A DNA stretch of 59,173 bases from Ignavibacteriaceae bacterium (GCA_031292455.1 JARLHC010000165.1:1-59173); one strand, 5' to 3'; shown: positions 8,613 through 18,508, numbered from the stretch's first letter. The notes: generated by a model not told the origin, from the sequence alone. Numbers and translations: made by a program.

Positions 8613-9242
8613 TTAGTTTTTCAGAAATTCTCTTATATTATCACTTTCCATTTTAAATACAGTATACCAATGTGCAATATCCTCCCCGCCCTTAAGATTA
8701 TTGTCTTTAATATATATTTGTAAACTTCCTATCGAAGAAACTTCTGAATTCAGCCCTTCAGCAAGAAATTTCATTCCTGGTCTGACATTAATTATTGTTA
8801 ATTTTCTTTCCTCAACGTTCTGATCTTTAGCTTTAGAATAATTTGATGCAAAAATAATATTCCCTTCGATAATAGAGTTAATCCCCTTCACCAGTTCATT
8901 TGTTATTTCTTTTGTTTTTGCATCCGGGCTTTTTAATGCTATGGCATTTTGTAAGGAAATCGAATCAAGTCTGATTCCTTCAATCAATGAATTCTGAGCC
9001 CTCTCGGCAGCATCAACATCAAGCAATCCAGACTTTCTGTATGAGATGATAGCTTCTGATCCTCTTTTAATAATTTCTATTCGGGCTTGACTCTTCATGT
9101 CATTAATAATCCTGGTGTAGTTGTCGACATACGCCTGCGTTTCCACTTTTGATCGCCCGCATGATTGTAATAGTAAAACAATTGCAATTAAAAATAATAT
9201 TTTCAATAAGACTGATACTCTATATCCCATTGATAATCTCAT
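8613..9242 (-). CDS. Predicted lipoprotein, helical, function unknown
   Basis: 209 residues from ATG 9242, chosen because it forms an ATGA overlap with the aldo-keto reductase stop; ATG 9257 is possible but overlaps more. A hydrophobic signal ends in LLQSC (C28), a good lipobox. The rest is mostly predicted helix with many charged residues and no catalytic motif. I do not recognise the family. It is the last gene of a four-gene coupled unit that starts with the exported M16 peptidase, so an envelope role is likely by context only. Confidence 0.7.
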   Translation of the reverse strand: MRLSMGYRVSVLLKILFLIAIVLLLQSCGRSKVETQAYVDNYTRIINDMKSQARIEIIKRGSEAIISYRKSGLLDVDAAERAQNSLIEGIRLDSISLQNAIALKSPDAKTKEITNELVKGINSIIEGNIIFASNYSKAKDQNVEERKLTIINVRPGMKFLAEGLNSEVSSIGSLQIYIKDNNLKGGEDIAHWYTVFKMESDNIREFLKN

Positions 9243-10117
9243 ATTTGTCCGATCCAATTAATATTATTCTGTTTAAATGCATCTCTGATCTCATAATATA
9301 CATCATAAGGAAGAGGCCCCTTCTCTATAAGTTTAATATTCTCTTTCAGGTGCTCAATATTATTTGTGCCTGCAATTACAGAATCAACACCCCACGTAAA
9401 GGCTGCAAATCGCAAAGCAACATCCTGAAGATCAAGGTCAAGACGAAGATTCATCCTTTTTAACCTATTCCAGTATTCTTCAACATATCTGCCAGACGGC
9501 TGTTCAGCAAACCTCCAGGGTGCGTTGGCTGCAGGACGTTTGGCAATAACTCCCATACCTTTAACTTTTGCCCTTGGAAGTAGTGAGTCCAGGTTAATTT
9601 GATCGGCAATATTAATTGAAGTTTGTATACTTCCGAATCTTCCTGATTCTATTGCAAATGACAGGTGTTCATTTTCGCCTGAGTAAGAAGCAACTTTTAT
9701 TTTCCCATCTTCTTTAGCTTTTTCAAGCGCATCAATTACTCCATTATTCATAAGTATTTCTTTTGAACATGAATGAAGATGAACTATATCAATATAATCA
9801 GTCCGAAGCTGTTTAAGCGCTTCATTTATTCCCGCTATTACACACTCCTTTGTCCAATCCTTGTAACCCGGAATACTATATCCCACTTTAGTTGAGAGAA
9901 TTATCTCATTCCTTCTGTGTGAAAGAAATCTACCGATCCGCTCTTCCGAGGCACCGTATCCCCGGGCTGTATCAAAAAGAGTAATTCCTGAGTCGACCGC
10001 CGTATTTAATAATTTATTGATTGCCTTTTCATCTGAATTATAATCACCAATATGGCCGGCTCCAAACCCGAGTGCAGAAACTTTTAGTCCCGTAAATCCG
10101 AATTGTCTTAGTTCCAT
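9239..10117 (-). CDS. Aldo/keto reductase
   Basis: 292 residues, normal length for the family. NAD(P)H-dependent reduction of an aldehyde or ketone, substrate unknown; cytoplasmic. The catalytic tetrad is intact: D49 and Y54 (FDTARGYG), K77 (LSTKVG), H115 (DYIDIVHLHS). The start is 6 bp after the stop of the enolase-superfamily gene upstream, and the stop overlaps the lipoprotein start by ATGA. The sequence resembles the galactose/threose-dehydrogenase-like AKR branch (VDSGITLFDTARGYG), but I would not assign a substrate. Confidence 0.9.
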   Translation of the reverse strand: MELRQFGFTGLKVSALGFGAGHIGDYNSDEKAINKLLNTAVDSGITLFDTARGYGASEERIGRFLSHRRNEIILSTKVGYSIPGYKDWTKECVIAGINEALKQLRTDYIDIVHLHSCSKEILMNNGVIDALEKAKEDGKIKVASYSGENEHLSFAIESGRFGSIQTSINIADQINLDSLLPRAKVKGMGVIAKRPAANAPWRFAEQPSGRYVEEYWNRLKRMNLRLDLDLQDVALRFAAFTWGVDSVIAGTNNIEHLKENIKLIEKGPLPYDVYYEIRDAFKQNNINWIGQI

Positions 10118-10123
10118 AACTCT

Positions 10124-11230
10124 CTACTTAATAATTATTTTATTAATAGTTACTTTATTTAAATATCTTTCGTCTACGATCGCCCCATGTCCCGGAATAG
10201 TGGGAACTGTAAGCGTGCCGTCGGCATTTAATTTAAATGGGTTCATCACTATATCTCTTTTAAAATATCTGCTGTTCGCACTAATATCTCCGGGTAATGT
10301 AAATCCGGGGAGACTAGCAAGACATACATTTATTGCTCTACCAATCCCTGTCTCCAGCATCCCACCACACCAAACGGGAATTTTATTCTTCCTGCAAAGA
10401 TGATGAATAATAACAGCATTTAATATACCACCTACCCGTCCCGGCTTTATATTTATTACCCTGCATGCATCCATTATCAGTGCCTCAGCGGCCTTTCCTT
10501 CCGATACTATACTTTCATCAAGACAAACCGGCGTTTTTATTCTTCTCTGCAGTACCGAATGATATAAAAGATCATCATAACTAAAAGGCTGCTCGATCAT
10601 AAGCAGGTTAAATTTATCAAAACTTTCTAATACGCTGATTCCTTTATATGAATATGCACAGTTACCATCCACCTGGAGCATTATATCATGCCATCTCTCT
10701 CTTATGCTTTTAAGCGGAATAATATCCCATCCTGGTTTTATTTTTATTTTTATTCTCCGGTATCCTTCCCTAAGGTAATTATCGCAAAGCGAGATCAGCT
10801 CTCTTTCATTTTTCTGTATGCCAATACTTACACCTACTGGTACCCTTTCCTTTTTCCCGCCTATATATTTTGAAAGATTCTGTTTTTTTGTTTTGCACCA
10901 AAGGTCCCAAACTGCAGATTCTAATCCAGAAATAGCAAATCTGTTCCCCCTGACGTTTTTCAATATCTCTGTAATATCTCCGGGATTCGTAATCTTCTTT
11001 TTCATAATCAGAGGAGCCAGAACTTCTTTCTGGATAGATAAAACAGTTGATGTAGTCTCTTCAATATAATGCGGATCTCTGCTTACGGATGATTCCCCCC
11101 ATCCTGATACTCCCCCCGAAGTTACCTTAACTATTATAGAATTACTTGACTCTTCAATCCCACCTGCAGTTTGGAAAGGTGATATAAAAGGAAGATTAAT
11201 TTGCCTTAATTCTATTCGATCGATTTTCAC
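10124..11230 (-). CDS. Enolase-superfamily enzyme, OSBS/N-succinylamino acid racemase type
   Basis: 368 residues with a capping domain (1-~125) and a barrel. Acid/base lysines K163 (KIKIKPG) and K262 (INIKPGRVGG) and metal ligands D188 (QVDGN), E213 (MIEQP) and D238 (CLDES) are all present. WCGGMLETGIGRA (287-299) and LPGDIS point to the subgroup that makes o-succinylbenzoate for menaquinone and often also racemises N-succinylamino acids. No other men gene is nearby; instead the gene overlaps an exported M16 peptidase (ATGA at 11227-11230) and precedes an aldo-keto reductase. A racemase or epimerase role in amino acid metabolism is therefore as plausible as menaquinone synthesis. I leave the symbol empty for this reason. 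Confidence 0.85.
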   Translation of the reverse strand: MKIDRIELRQINLPFISPFQTAGGIEESSNSIIVKVTSGGVSGWGESSVSRDPHYIEETTSTVLSIQKEVLAPLIMKKKITNPGDITEILKNVRGNRFAISGLESAVWDLWCKTKKQNLSKYIGGKKERVPVGVSIGIQKNERELISLCDNYLREGYRRIKIKIKPGWDIIPLKSIRERWHDIMLQVDGNCAYSYKGISVLESFDKFNLLMIEQPFSYDDLLYHSVLQRRIKTPVCLDESIVSEGKAAEALIMDACRVINIKPGRVGGILNAVIIHHLCRKNKIPVWCGGMLETGIGRAINVCLASLPGFTLPGDISANSRYFKRDIVMNPFKLNADGTLTVPTIPGHGAIVDERYLNKVTINKIIIK

Positions 11231-13947
11231 TTTATAGGATTTCCTTTTTCATCTACACTTCCTGCTATAACAATAGCTATATCATCTGGTTTAATATATT
11301 TTTTAATAGCACTGTTTACCTCATCAATTGTGAGCGCGTTTATTATATCAGGATATTTATCAATAAAATTTAACTCCAGCCCCCTTTGAGCAATACTTAA
11401 AATCTGGTTTACCAGTCCGCTTGTTGTTGCAAGCTGAACTTTATACTCTCCTATAAGACGCGATTTTGTATTTTTCATTTCAACGTCTGTTATACCATCC
11501 TTAACCCATCTCTTTAATTCACGCAAAGTAGATTCAGTCCCTTTTGCTAATAATTGAGGTGCAAATGTTCCCTGAATATTCCATTGTCCGCCGCAGAATA
11601 AGTCCTTGCTCAGCCATGAATAAATGCCATAAGTTAACCCCTCGTCATCGCGTACAATCGACATAAGTCTTGCCATAAATGTCCCTCCTCCAAAAACTTC
11701 AACACCGAATGAAAGTGAATAATAATCTGGGTCGGATCTTTTTAAATTAGTAACTATACCCATCTCTAAAGCGGTACTCGTTTTACCGGGAATAGTGATA
11801 TATTTTTTAACTGATGATGTCGTAATACTTGAATTGTTACAGGTCGGATAATCAACTCCTCCCTTCCATCCTTTAAATGAACTTTCGATGGCATTTTCAA
11901 ATTCCTTTACATCGATATCCCCTGCAGCAACAAATAACATCGATTTAGGACCATAATATTTATTATAAAATGCTTTGACGTCTTCTACGGATACTTTATT
12001 TATTTCATCAATCGATTTATCAAATGGTGTCTCGTAATTGGGATGCCCCTTTGGAAAAAGCAATTGTGATATTGCATTTTCTGCAACAGAAGATGGATCA
12101 TCCATCGTTTGGCGTATACTTCCCGTTATTTGTTTCTTCAACTTATCAAGCTCGTCCGGCAAAAATGCTGGCGTGCGAAGCTGCTCTGCAACCATCCCTA
12201 TAACTGCAGGAACATCTTTCTTTAAACATTTTCCTGAAAAGTTTGATGTATTTGCATCAACGGAAAAAACAATTGATGCTCCCAGATCCTCAAGCTTTTT
12301 CGACAGGGTAAACTTGTCCTCTTTTGTAGTTCCTTTATCAAGCATATTTCCTGTAATGTCCGCTATCATTAAATTGGAATCAGGACTTAATATATGCCCT
12401 GCAGCCAGGCTCCCTGCAAAAGTTACCACATCCTTAACCCCGGTTTTTGCAATTATTACATCTATATTATTTATCTTTTTACGGCTTATATTATCGGATA
12501 TTTTAGCGCCCGCAGATAATTCAGGGTCCCTGTAAAAACACATTCCCGGATTCCTGGATCTGTTCTGGATTCTTTTTGTATCCCCTCCTTCGCCTCCGGG
12601 AATTTGCGGATAGAAATATCCTACTGTCCTTGTGTCCTCATTAAAATATTTCTTCACAACTTCCTGAATATCCATTGGGGTAACTTTCTTAATGTTATCC
12701 TCATATGTTGCATAGTAACTCCAGTCACCCATAGCGATAGCTTCATTTAGTTGGCTGGCGATGGAATATGAACCATCCCTTCCGTATGAAGTTTCGGCAG
12801 TTATTTTATTAATAGCACGTGTAACCTCTTCCTGGGTTACACCGTTCTTTTTTATGCTATCATATTCCGCAGTAATTATCTTCTCAACATCCTCATGCTT
12901 AACACCGGGACTTAAAAATACATATGGGGTAAACATGCTGGGGTCTTTAAATGGCACATAATAGATGAACAGATCAACAGCAAGGTTTTTATCTGTGAGT
13001 AGTTTATAATAACGGCTTGTTTTACCATCAGACAGAATATAATTAAGAACAGTTAAAGGATAAGTATCTTTGTTTAATCCTTCGGGAATTTTATCCCCTA
13101 CGCCAACTACCCCTAATTGTCCCGGTCTTTTTAGAACAACTCTTCTGATTCCCTGCTGTTCCGGTTCGGTTGTGTATACCTGCGGAATCGGACTTGGCGA
13201 AGAAGTAATTTCGCCGTAGTATTTTTTAATAAGTGTAAGGGCATTTGCTTTATCAATGTCCCCGATTACAGTAATAGTTGCGTTGTTAGGCCAATAATAA
13301 GTATTATAGAATTCTCTCAGCTTTTGGATCGGTACATTTTCTATATCCGAACGCCATCCGATTGTAGGATGATGATATGGGTGAGCAGTAAATGCTGCGG
13401 CTTTTATAAGAACATCAAGTGCCTCAAAAGGTGAATTTTCCCCTCTCTCAAACTCATTCCGGACGACTGTCATTTCAGAATTCTTATCCTCTTCTCTCAA
13501 TAACAGATTGCGCATCCTTTCCGATTCAATCTGAACACCGAGTTCCAACTGGTCGCTTGCCATAGTTTCATGATAATTCGTTCTGTCATACCAGGTAGAT
13601 GCATTTGATATGGCTCCAACTTTGCTAAGGAGGTCATCAATTTTATTATGATCTTTCTTCTGATATTTCTTAGTATCCTTGAACATCAGATGCTCAAGCA
13701 GATGTGTGGCCCCGGATGTTCCCGTTACTTCATTTCTGGAACCGACATGATATGTTACCATAAATGTAATTACAGGAGCAGAATGATCCTCAAGCAAAAG
13801 AACTGTTAATCCGTTTGAATCAAGCTTATATTCCGAGATACCCCCAAGTTCTTTGACCCTTGTAAACCCTTCAGGGATATTCTGTGCTAAAGAAAACGAT
13901 ACTGCGAATAAAAGGAAGAATGACAGATTAAAAAGTTTCTTTAGCAT
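11227..13947 (-). CDS. Exported M16 zinc peptidase (insulinase/pitrilysin family)
   Basis: 906 residues with a Sec signal peptide (cleavage after SLAQ at about residue 22). The inverted zinc motif HLLEH is at residues 82-86, with the downstream glutamate in the VVRNEFERG segment. The second M16 half (from about residue 480) lacks the HxxEH motif, as expected for the non-catalytic half of a clamshell peptidase. It would degrade peptides in the periplasm or at the outer membrane. AAGGAG lies 8 bp before the ATG. First gene of the coupled unit M16 / OSBS-like / aldo-keto reductase / lipoprotein. Confidence 0.93.
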   Translation of the reverse strand: MLKKLFNLSFFLLFAVSFSLAQNIPEGFTRVKELGGISEYKLDSNGLTVLLLEDHSAPVITFMVTYHVGSRNEVTGTSGATHLLEHLMFKDTKKYQKKDHNKIDDLLSKVGAISNASTWYDRTNYHETMASDQLELGVQIESERMRNLLLREEDKNSEMTVVRNEFERGENSPFEALDVLIKAAAFTAHPYHHPTIGWRSDIENVPIQKLREFYNTYYWPNNATITVIGDIDKANALTLIKKYYGEITSSPSPIPQVYTTEPEQQGIRRVVLKRPGQLGVVGVGDKIPEGLNKDTYPLTVLNYILSDGKTSRYYKLLTDKNLAVDLFIYYVPFKDPSMFTPYVFLSPGVKHEDVEKIITAEYDSIKKNGVTQEEVTRAINKITAETSYGRDGSYSIASQLNEAIAMGDWSYYATYEDNIKKVTPMDIQEVVKKYFNEDTRTVGYFYPQIPGGEGGDTKRIQNRSRNPGMCFYRDPELSAGAKISDNISRKKINNIDVIIAKTGVKDVVTFAGSLAAGHILSPDSNLMIADITGNMLDKGTTKEDKFTLSKKLEDLGASIVFSVDANTSNFSGKCLKKDVPAVIGMVAEQLRTPAFLPDELDKLKKQITGSIRQTMDDPSSVAENAISQLLFPKGHPNYETPFDKSIDEINKVSVEDVKAFYNKYYGPKSMLFVAAGDIDVKEFENAIESSFKGWKGGVDYPTCNNSSITTSSVKKYITIPGKTSTALEMGIVTNLKRSDPDYYSLSFGVEVFGGGTFMARLMSIVRDDEGLTYGIYSWLSKDLFCGGQWNIQGTFAPQLLAKGTESTLRELKRWVKDGITDVEMKNTKSRLIGEYKVQLATTSGLVNQILSIAQRGLELNFIDKYPDIINALTIDEVNSAIKKYIKPDDIAIVIAGSVDEKGNPIK

Positions 13948-14009
13948 AATAAAAGCTCCTTCTCATGATATTTTATTTGTAAGAAATGAAACTTAAAGAA
14001 ATTTTCAAT

Positions 14010-14038
14010 AAAAAAGGGCTACCCCTTTTGGGCAGCCC
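14010..14038 (-). terminator. Rho-independent terminator of the 14.07-14.98 kb gene
   Basis: On the minus strand the stem GGGCTGCCC / GGGTAGCCC (9 bp with one G-U pair, 5-base loop AAAAG) is followed by six U. On the plus strand the G-U pair would be an A-C mismatch and no U-tract follows, so it serves the minus strand. It lies about 30 bp past the beta-barrel-like gene's stop and before the M16 operon. Confidence 0.85.
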
Positions 14039-14069
14039 GTCAGAACGTAAGAATTAATGGATATATAAA

Positions 14070-14981
14070 TCAGAAAACGAATGAAACACCGATTTTAAAT
14101 TGATCCAATGTCATAGGAGCGGCGGTTTCAAAAGGCCAGTTCATCTTGTCCTGTTTCAGTTCATAAAAACCATACGAAAGCGCATTTTTTAACAAGAAAT
14201 TCACGACAGGAACGGCATTTGGAGTTGAATCTAGTATTTCGTCGACAAACTTATCTATAAGTCCTTCCCCTACGGTTTCTATTATTTCGCTGGCTCCCCA
14301 TTTCCAGAACAGGTGGCGTGAGTAAATAATTGACCTCTCAAATGAAGCATCAAGTCCTATATTATTCATGAATTTGAATTTGATTCCCGCCTGAAAGCTG
14401 TTGCCGAATCTGAAATCTTTATTAAAAAGATCAGTATTATTTTTATCGGTAGGATTTGAGGGCGTACTCTGAATATTTACCATTGTCCAGTCGAATGAAC
14501 TCTGATGGTAAGGAACAATCTCAAATCCCTCGCCAAGATCATATCCGAATCCAGAAGCACATCCTAACCCGAACCTCCAGGAATTAGACAGAATATCGGA
14601 GCTGTTTTCATTGCCGGAAAGATTTGAAGTAAAATTGCTCAAATCGAAATATTTGAAATTGTAATTAGTAATATAATCTGAACCTTTATAGGATTTATCT
14701 GTAGTATATCCAAGTTTAAGTTCAAACAGCCCCGGATGCGCAAACTTGCTGGAAATACTTTTCAGATTCATTTTTGAGTTGCCGTAATTCAGTTCAATTG
14801 TAGGTGCACCCTTGATTTTGAAGTCAAACATATGGGAACCTATTTTATCCCATTTGCTGTCACCATTATTATCCCAGTTTGACCAGGTTGAATCTGATTC
14901 TGTGGTATCTCTTTCCTGTGAATAAACAGGAATAATTAATGCGAGAACCAACAGAAAGGTCATTAACAGATTTTTATTCAT
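14070..14981 (-). CDS. Exported protein, probable outer-membrane beta-barrel, unknown function
   Basis: 303 residues with a clear signal peptide (MNKNLLMTFLLVLALIIPVYSQ). The mature part shows alternating aromatic and polar residues, for example TIELNYGNSK, LFELKLGYTTD and NYNFKYFDLS, and ends with the aromatic strand FKIGVSFVF, typical of small outer-membrane barrels. No named family is recognised. AGAGGAA precedes the ATG. It has its own terminator and is 183 bp from the upstream gene, so it is likely monocistronic. Confidence 0.65.
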   Translation of the reverse strand: MNKNLLMTFLLVLALIIPVYSQERDTTESDSTWSNWDNNGDSKWDKIGSHMFDFKIKGAPTIELNYGNSKMNLKSISSKFAHPGLFELKLGYTTDKSYKGSDYITNYNFKYFDLSNFTSNLSGNENSSDILSNSWRFGLGCASGFGYDLGEGFEIVPYHQSSFDWTMVNIQSTPSNPTDKNNTDLFNKDFRFGNSFQAGIKFKFMNNIGLDASFERSIIYSRHLFWKWGASEIIETVGEGLIDKFVDEILDSTPNAVPVVNFLLKNALSYGFYELKQDKMNWPFETAAPMTLDQFKIGVSFVF

Positions 14982-15164
14982 TTCTTCCTCTTAAAATTTA
15001 CCTGGCTTAATTAATATTATATTTACAGTTACTATTTGAAACCATAAATAATGATTGTTTATAATGAAACGGACTAAAAAGCATACATTCAGGCGTAAAA
15101 TTTAATACACTCTGGGTAAATATTCTAACCGCTTATTATTAAGACTAACCGTCCAACATAATGG

Positions 15165-15425
15165 TTACTTTTCGATAGGCGTATTTTCTTTCCTCTTAAA
15201 TAAATGAGAACCGGAAAGTTGACCTAAAAAGAAGGCGCCGATCAGTATCGGATAAGTTATAAACTTAAATCCGATGCCGCTGTAAACCCGTAAGAGAATA
15301 ATAAAGGGAATCGGCATATGTATTGATAGTATCCATTGAATTGAATACTTCTTTACATTCGCCCTCCAATATCCGAAAGGAATATTAAGCACGAAAATAA
15401 TTGAGACAACTAAAAATAAATTCAT
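15165..15425 (-). CDS. Small membrane protein, unknown function
   Basis: 86 residues with about three hydrophobic segments (2-18, 30-48, 53-73) and a short basic/polar tail. FGYWRANVKKYSIQWILSIH is a striking positively charged loop. Located 41 bp after the secreted lamin-tail protein gene on the same strand. I do not recognise a family, but the even hydrophobic pattern and the gene spacing make it a likely real gene. Confidence 0.65.
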   Translation of the reverse strand: MNLFLVVSIIFVLNIPFGYWRANVKKYSIQWILSIHMPIPFIILLRVYSGIGFKFITYPILIGAFFLGQLSGSHLFKRKENTPIEK

Positions 15426-15466
15426 TAGAATAAGATATTGTTAATTTAATTACAAATAAAAGATAA

Positions 15467-17695
15467 TTATTTTAATTTTCTGGCTATAACAACTGTACTC
15501 TTTATGGCTTCGTCCTGCCCGGTAGCACTATTCAGTGCTTCAAGAAATATGATATATATTCCCATCCTCAGTGCTAAACCATCATCTCCACGTCCGTCAA
15601 AAATAACTGATCCAATCGATCCTGATGCAATATTATTTGCAAGAATACGGACTAGTCTTCCTCTGCTGTCATAGATTTTTATATTCACCTGGGAAATAGG
15701 AATTTTTAATGAATAATTTATTATTGTGCAATCTTCAAAACCGTCATTATCCGGAGAAAAAGGATTGGGGTATACTGATATTGATGAATTAATTTTCGTG
15801 TTAATTGTATAAAGACTGTTCCTTGCTCCTGGTGTAGCTCCTTTAGAATCTACACAGGTATTCCAGTTGTACCGGTCATTGCTACCCAGATATGGATTAA
15901 TTCGTTCAAGCGATCGCCCCTTTGTGATGTTGAAATTTTTATTGTTCCAATCATCTGCATAATAAACTGAATCGATGACATTTCCTCTCAGGTCCCTTAA
16001 CAATACTAATTCATTTGTGGTTAACCCCAGGGAAGTTACATTTAGAACAGTTTTATTATTAAAACCGAAAAGTCCATAATCCTTGATTACAGAAGAATCG
16101 GCTGCAAGTAGAAAATAAGCGTTAGACGGAATTACAAAATTTGAGTCGGAAATTTTATACCTGTTTTTATGTTGGTCCTCAATACTCCATCCACCTATAT
16201 TTAATGCATACTTTTTAAGATTAAGTAATTCAATAAATTCATTATTACCAACCGCCGGGTTGTACATTATTTCATTTATAACCATATCATTTCGTGTTCC
16301 ATTGGGAATATCCTTAATAGAGTTTTCTTTACCTGGAGTAGATTTTTCACTGCTTAATGATAGTGTCCAATTGGTACTGTCATTTGAATATTTATATTGT
16401 GAAATCCTTTCAAGAGAATATCCTTTCTTGTGACCCCACGATGAATTATATACTACACTGTCTATAATTTCATCTCTGTAATCACTGACTATTATTCCAT
16501 CTTCCGTATTTCCAAGAATCCCATATTTAACAATTTTGGTTCTATAACTTAACTCAGGATGAAAGAGACAGAATATTGTATCTCTTGCTGCTATTAAAAA
16601 ATCATTTGGAAAAAGTATAAAATCCTGGTCGGTAATCATTGATTTCGTTGGAGTTGTAAGCAGATCACTTATTGACCAATTTTTCAGGTTTATTTTCTCG
16701 GAGGAAATATTCTTCAGTTCGATCCACTCGGGTTCACCTGCTTCAGGATCATACATAATTTCATTAATTATTATTGAATGCTCAGAAGTAACTGGTTCTA
16801 TTTCTTTTTCAAAATAATTATTCACAGTGTCTTGATCCGAAGAATAATTTATTTTAGCAGATATTATGAATTTACCCTGAATGTCATTAATCGTCGAGGT
16901 AGAAAGAATATTTAAAGAATCACCTGGGGATAAGTTCAGACCACTTGAAATAGATAATAATTTCCATCCAGTTGAATCTGTTTTAGAATTAAACTCAACT
17001 GTAAAATTATTAGCTGATAAAATTCCGTTATTCTTGATCAAAGCAGATATAGAGACATCATTACCAGCCATTGGAAATTTTGGAATAAATGAAATACCCT
17101 CAATTGATAAATCTGATTGTTTCCCAGTTAAGCTGTTGATACTTCCGGGGGTTCCGTAATATCTTATACTATTACCCCAGTTAGCTGATGAAACATCTTT
17201 ATTCATACTTATTTTTTCATCTGAGTAGCCACTGATATTATTTGCTGAATAAGTATAATAATCTATTGTATCGTCTAAAGCATTTAACAGCCATATTGGC
17301 CTGCTTGATGTATTAGACATGCCATTAGAACCAAATGCATTATTCGAAATTTTTAATTTAAGGGCAGATGAGGGCGTAATATTTTTATAAATTCCTGAGG
17401 ACAAATCATAATCGCCTTCGAAAATCACTGCATATGATTTAGGAGGAAGGAGTGTACCATAACCTGCCGATATAATTGTATCGGGGTTGCTTGTATAATA
17501 TTTTATATGGAATCGATAAAGATTTATTGTTTGTGTTTCACTTCTATTATATAGTTCTATAAATTCATTATTCCCTGAAGGCGCATCAAACATAACCTCT
17601 GATAAAATAATACATGAATCCTGAGGTGAGGTATATACATAGGTATAAGACAGAATAAATAATAATAAACATTTGCCCATTAGAAATCTCCGCAA
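15467..17695 (-). CDS. Secreted lamin-tail-domain protein with C-terminal sorting-type tail
   Basis: 742 residues with a signal peptide at the start. Three lamin-tail-like domains are visible by their shared opening: ILSEVMFDAP...EFIELYN (about 30-170), INEIMYDP...EWIELKN (about 310-440) and INEIMYNP...EFIELLN (about 470-600). A CARDB-like adhesion domain (SDLSIEGISFIP..., about 195-300) lies between the first and second. The end (about 640-742) is a FlgD/CHU-type segment beginning YPNPFSPDNDGFED, as found in proteins sent through type IX secretion. Likely a cell-surface or released protein. It follows the SDR gene by 36 bp. Confidence 0.85.
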   Translation of the reverse strand: MRRFLMGKCLLLFILSYTYVYTSPQDSCIILSEVMFDAPSGNNEFIELYNRSETQTINLYRFHIKYYTSNPDTIISAGYGTLLPPKSYAVIFEGDYDLSSGIYKNITPSSALKLKISNNAFGSNGMSNTSSRPIWLLNALDDTIDYYTYSANNISGYSDEKISMNKDVSSANWGNSIRYYGTPGSINSLTGKQSDLSIEGISFIPKFPMAGNDVSISALIKNNGILSANNFTVEFNSKTDSTGWKLLSISSGLNLSPGDSLNILSTSTINDIQGKFIISAKINYSSDQDTVNNYFEKEIEPVTSEHSIIINEIMYDPEAGEPEWIELKNISSEKINLKNWSISDLLTTPTKSMITDQDFILFPNDFLIAARDTIFCLFHPELSYRTKIVKYGILGNTEDGIIVSDYRDEIIDSVVYNSSWGHKKGYSLERISQYKYSNDSTNWTLSLSSEKSTPGKENSIKDIPNGTRNDMVINEIMYNPAVGNNEFIELLNLKKYALNIGGWSIEDQHKNRYKISDSNFVIPSNAYFLLAADSSVIKDYGLFGFNNKTVLNVTSLGLTTNELVLLRDLRGNVIDSVYYADDWNNKNFNITKGRSLERINPYLGSNDRYNWNTCVDSKGATPGARNSLYTINTKINSSISVYPNPFSPDNDGFEDCTIINYSLKIPISQVNIKIYDSRGRLVRILANNIASGSIGSVIFDGRGDDGLALRMGIYIIFLEALNSATGQDEAIKSTVVIARKLK

Positions 17696-17731
17696 AAACC
17701 TGGCTTCAATTTAGCGAAGAAAAAGAATAAA

Positions 17732-18508
17732 TTACAAATTAATTCTTTTCGTTAGTCGTTTGAATTCTATATATTCAAACAGCCGATCTGGAATAAGACT
17801 TATTATACTTGCACCTAACACTGTACCTAATGGAAATTGGATTATCCTCTTTTCTTTCTTCAAACCCTTTACTATTATTACTGCCGCTTTTTCTGCTTCC
17901 ATCAGTAATGGCATTTTGAAATTATTCCCTGCAGTCATCTCTGTTCTCACAAATCCTGGCTTAATCGTTACTACTCTGATACCTCTACTTTTCATTTCTG
18001 CACTTAAACTCTCCAGTATTTTTGATACTGCTGCCTTACTGCCGCAATAAAATCCACTCCTGCTGTATCCTCTATTATCCGCCAGACTCGATACACCTGC
18101 TATTACACCACTTTTTTGCTCTAAGAATATCGGAATCAGCGCTTCAATGCAGTTGACCATCCCAATTACATTAGTATTAAATACTGCTTCAGCATTTTCT
18201 GCCCTGAATTCTTTTATCCCTTCAGGCCTGCCTGTTCCGGAATTCAGAATAGCAATATCTATCCCTCGCATTTCCCTGTTTATCTCAGAGACAACTTTAT
18301 ATACTCTTTTTCTGTCTGTTACATCGCATTGATATGTATATAGTTTCCCCTCATACCCTTGAACTTCTTTTGACAGTTTATCTAGTCTTTCTTTTCTTCT
18401 GGCAAGGACTGCGACAGTCCCACCCTCTGCAAGAAGCTTTTTTGAAAGTTGATATCCAATTCCGCTTGATCCCCCTGTAAGAACTATTTTTTTATTCTTT
18501 ATTACCAT
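17732..18508 (-). CDS. Short-chain dehydrogenase/reductase
   Basis: 258 residues, classical SDR. TGGSSGIG (11-18) binds NAD(P)H, with ALARRKE after strand 2 (arginines suggest NADPH), NSG at about 89-91, S140/S141, Y154 and K158 (YCGSK) as the active site. The C-terminus (residues ~205-258) has hydrophobic helices as in the YqjQ/DHRS7-like branch. Substrate unknown. The start lies inside the last codons of the upstream receiver-kinase gene (17 bp overlap), so the two are translationally coupled. Confidence 0.88.
   Translation of the reverse strand: MVIKNKKIVLTGGSSGIGYQLSKKLLAEGGTVAVLARRKERLDKLSKEVQGYEGKLYTYQCDVTDRKRVYKVVSEINREMRGIDIAILNSGTGRPEGIKEFRAENAEAVFNTNVIGMVNCIEALIPIFLEQKSGVIAGVSSLADNRGYSRSGFYCGSKAAVSKILESLSAEMKSRGIRVVTIKPGFVRTEMTAGNNFKMPLLMEAEKAAVIIVKGLKKEKRIIQFPLGTVLGASIISLIPDRLFEYIEFKRLTKRINL

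Noticed and set aside
12038-12535. 165-codon plus-strand ORF opposite the M16 peptidase
   Set aside because: Shadow of a conserved gene whose motifs are clear on the minus strand; no ribosome site and no recognisable product.
15063-15104. 13-codon basic ORF (MKRTKKHTFRRKI) in the 183-bp gap
   Set aside because: Too short, no promoter or terminator around it; likely chance.
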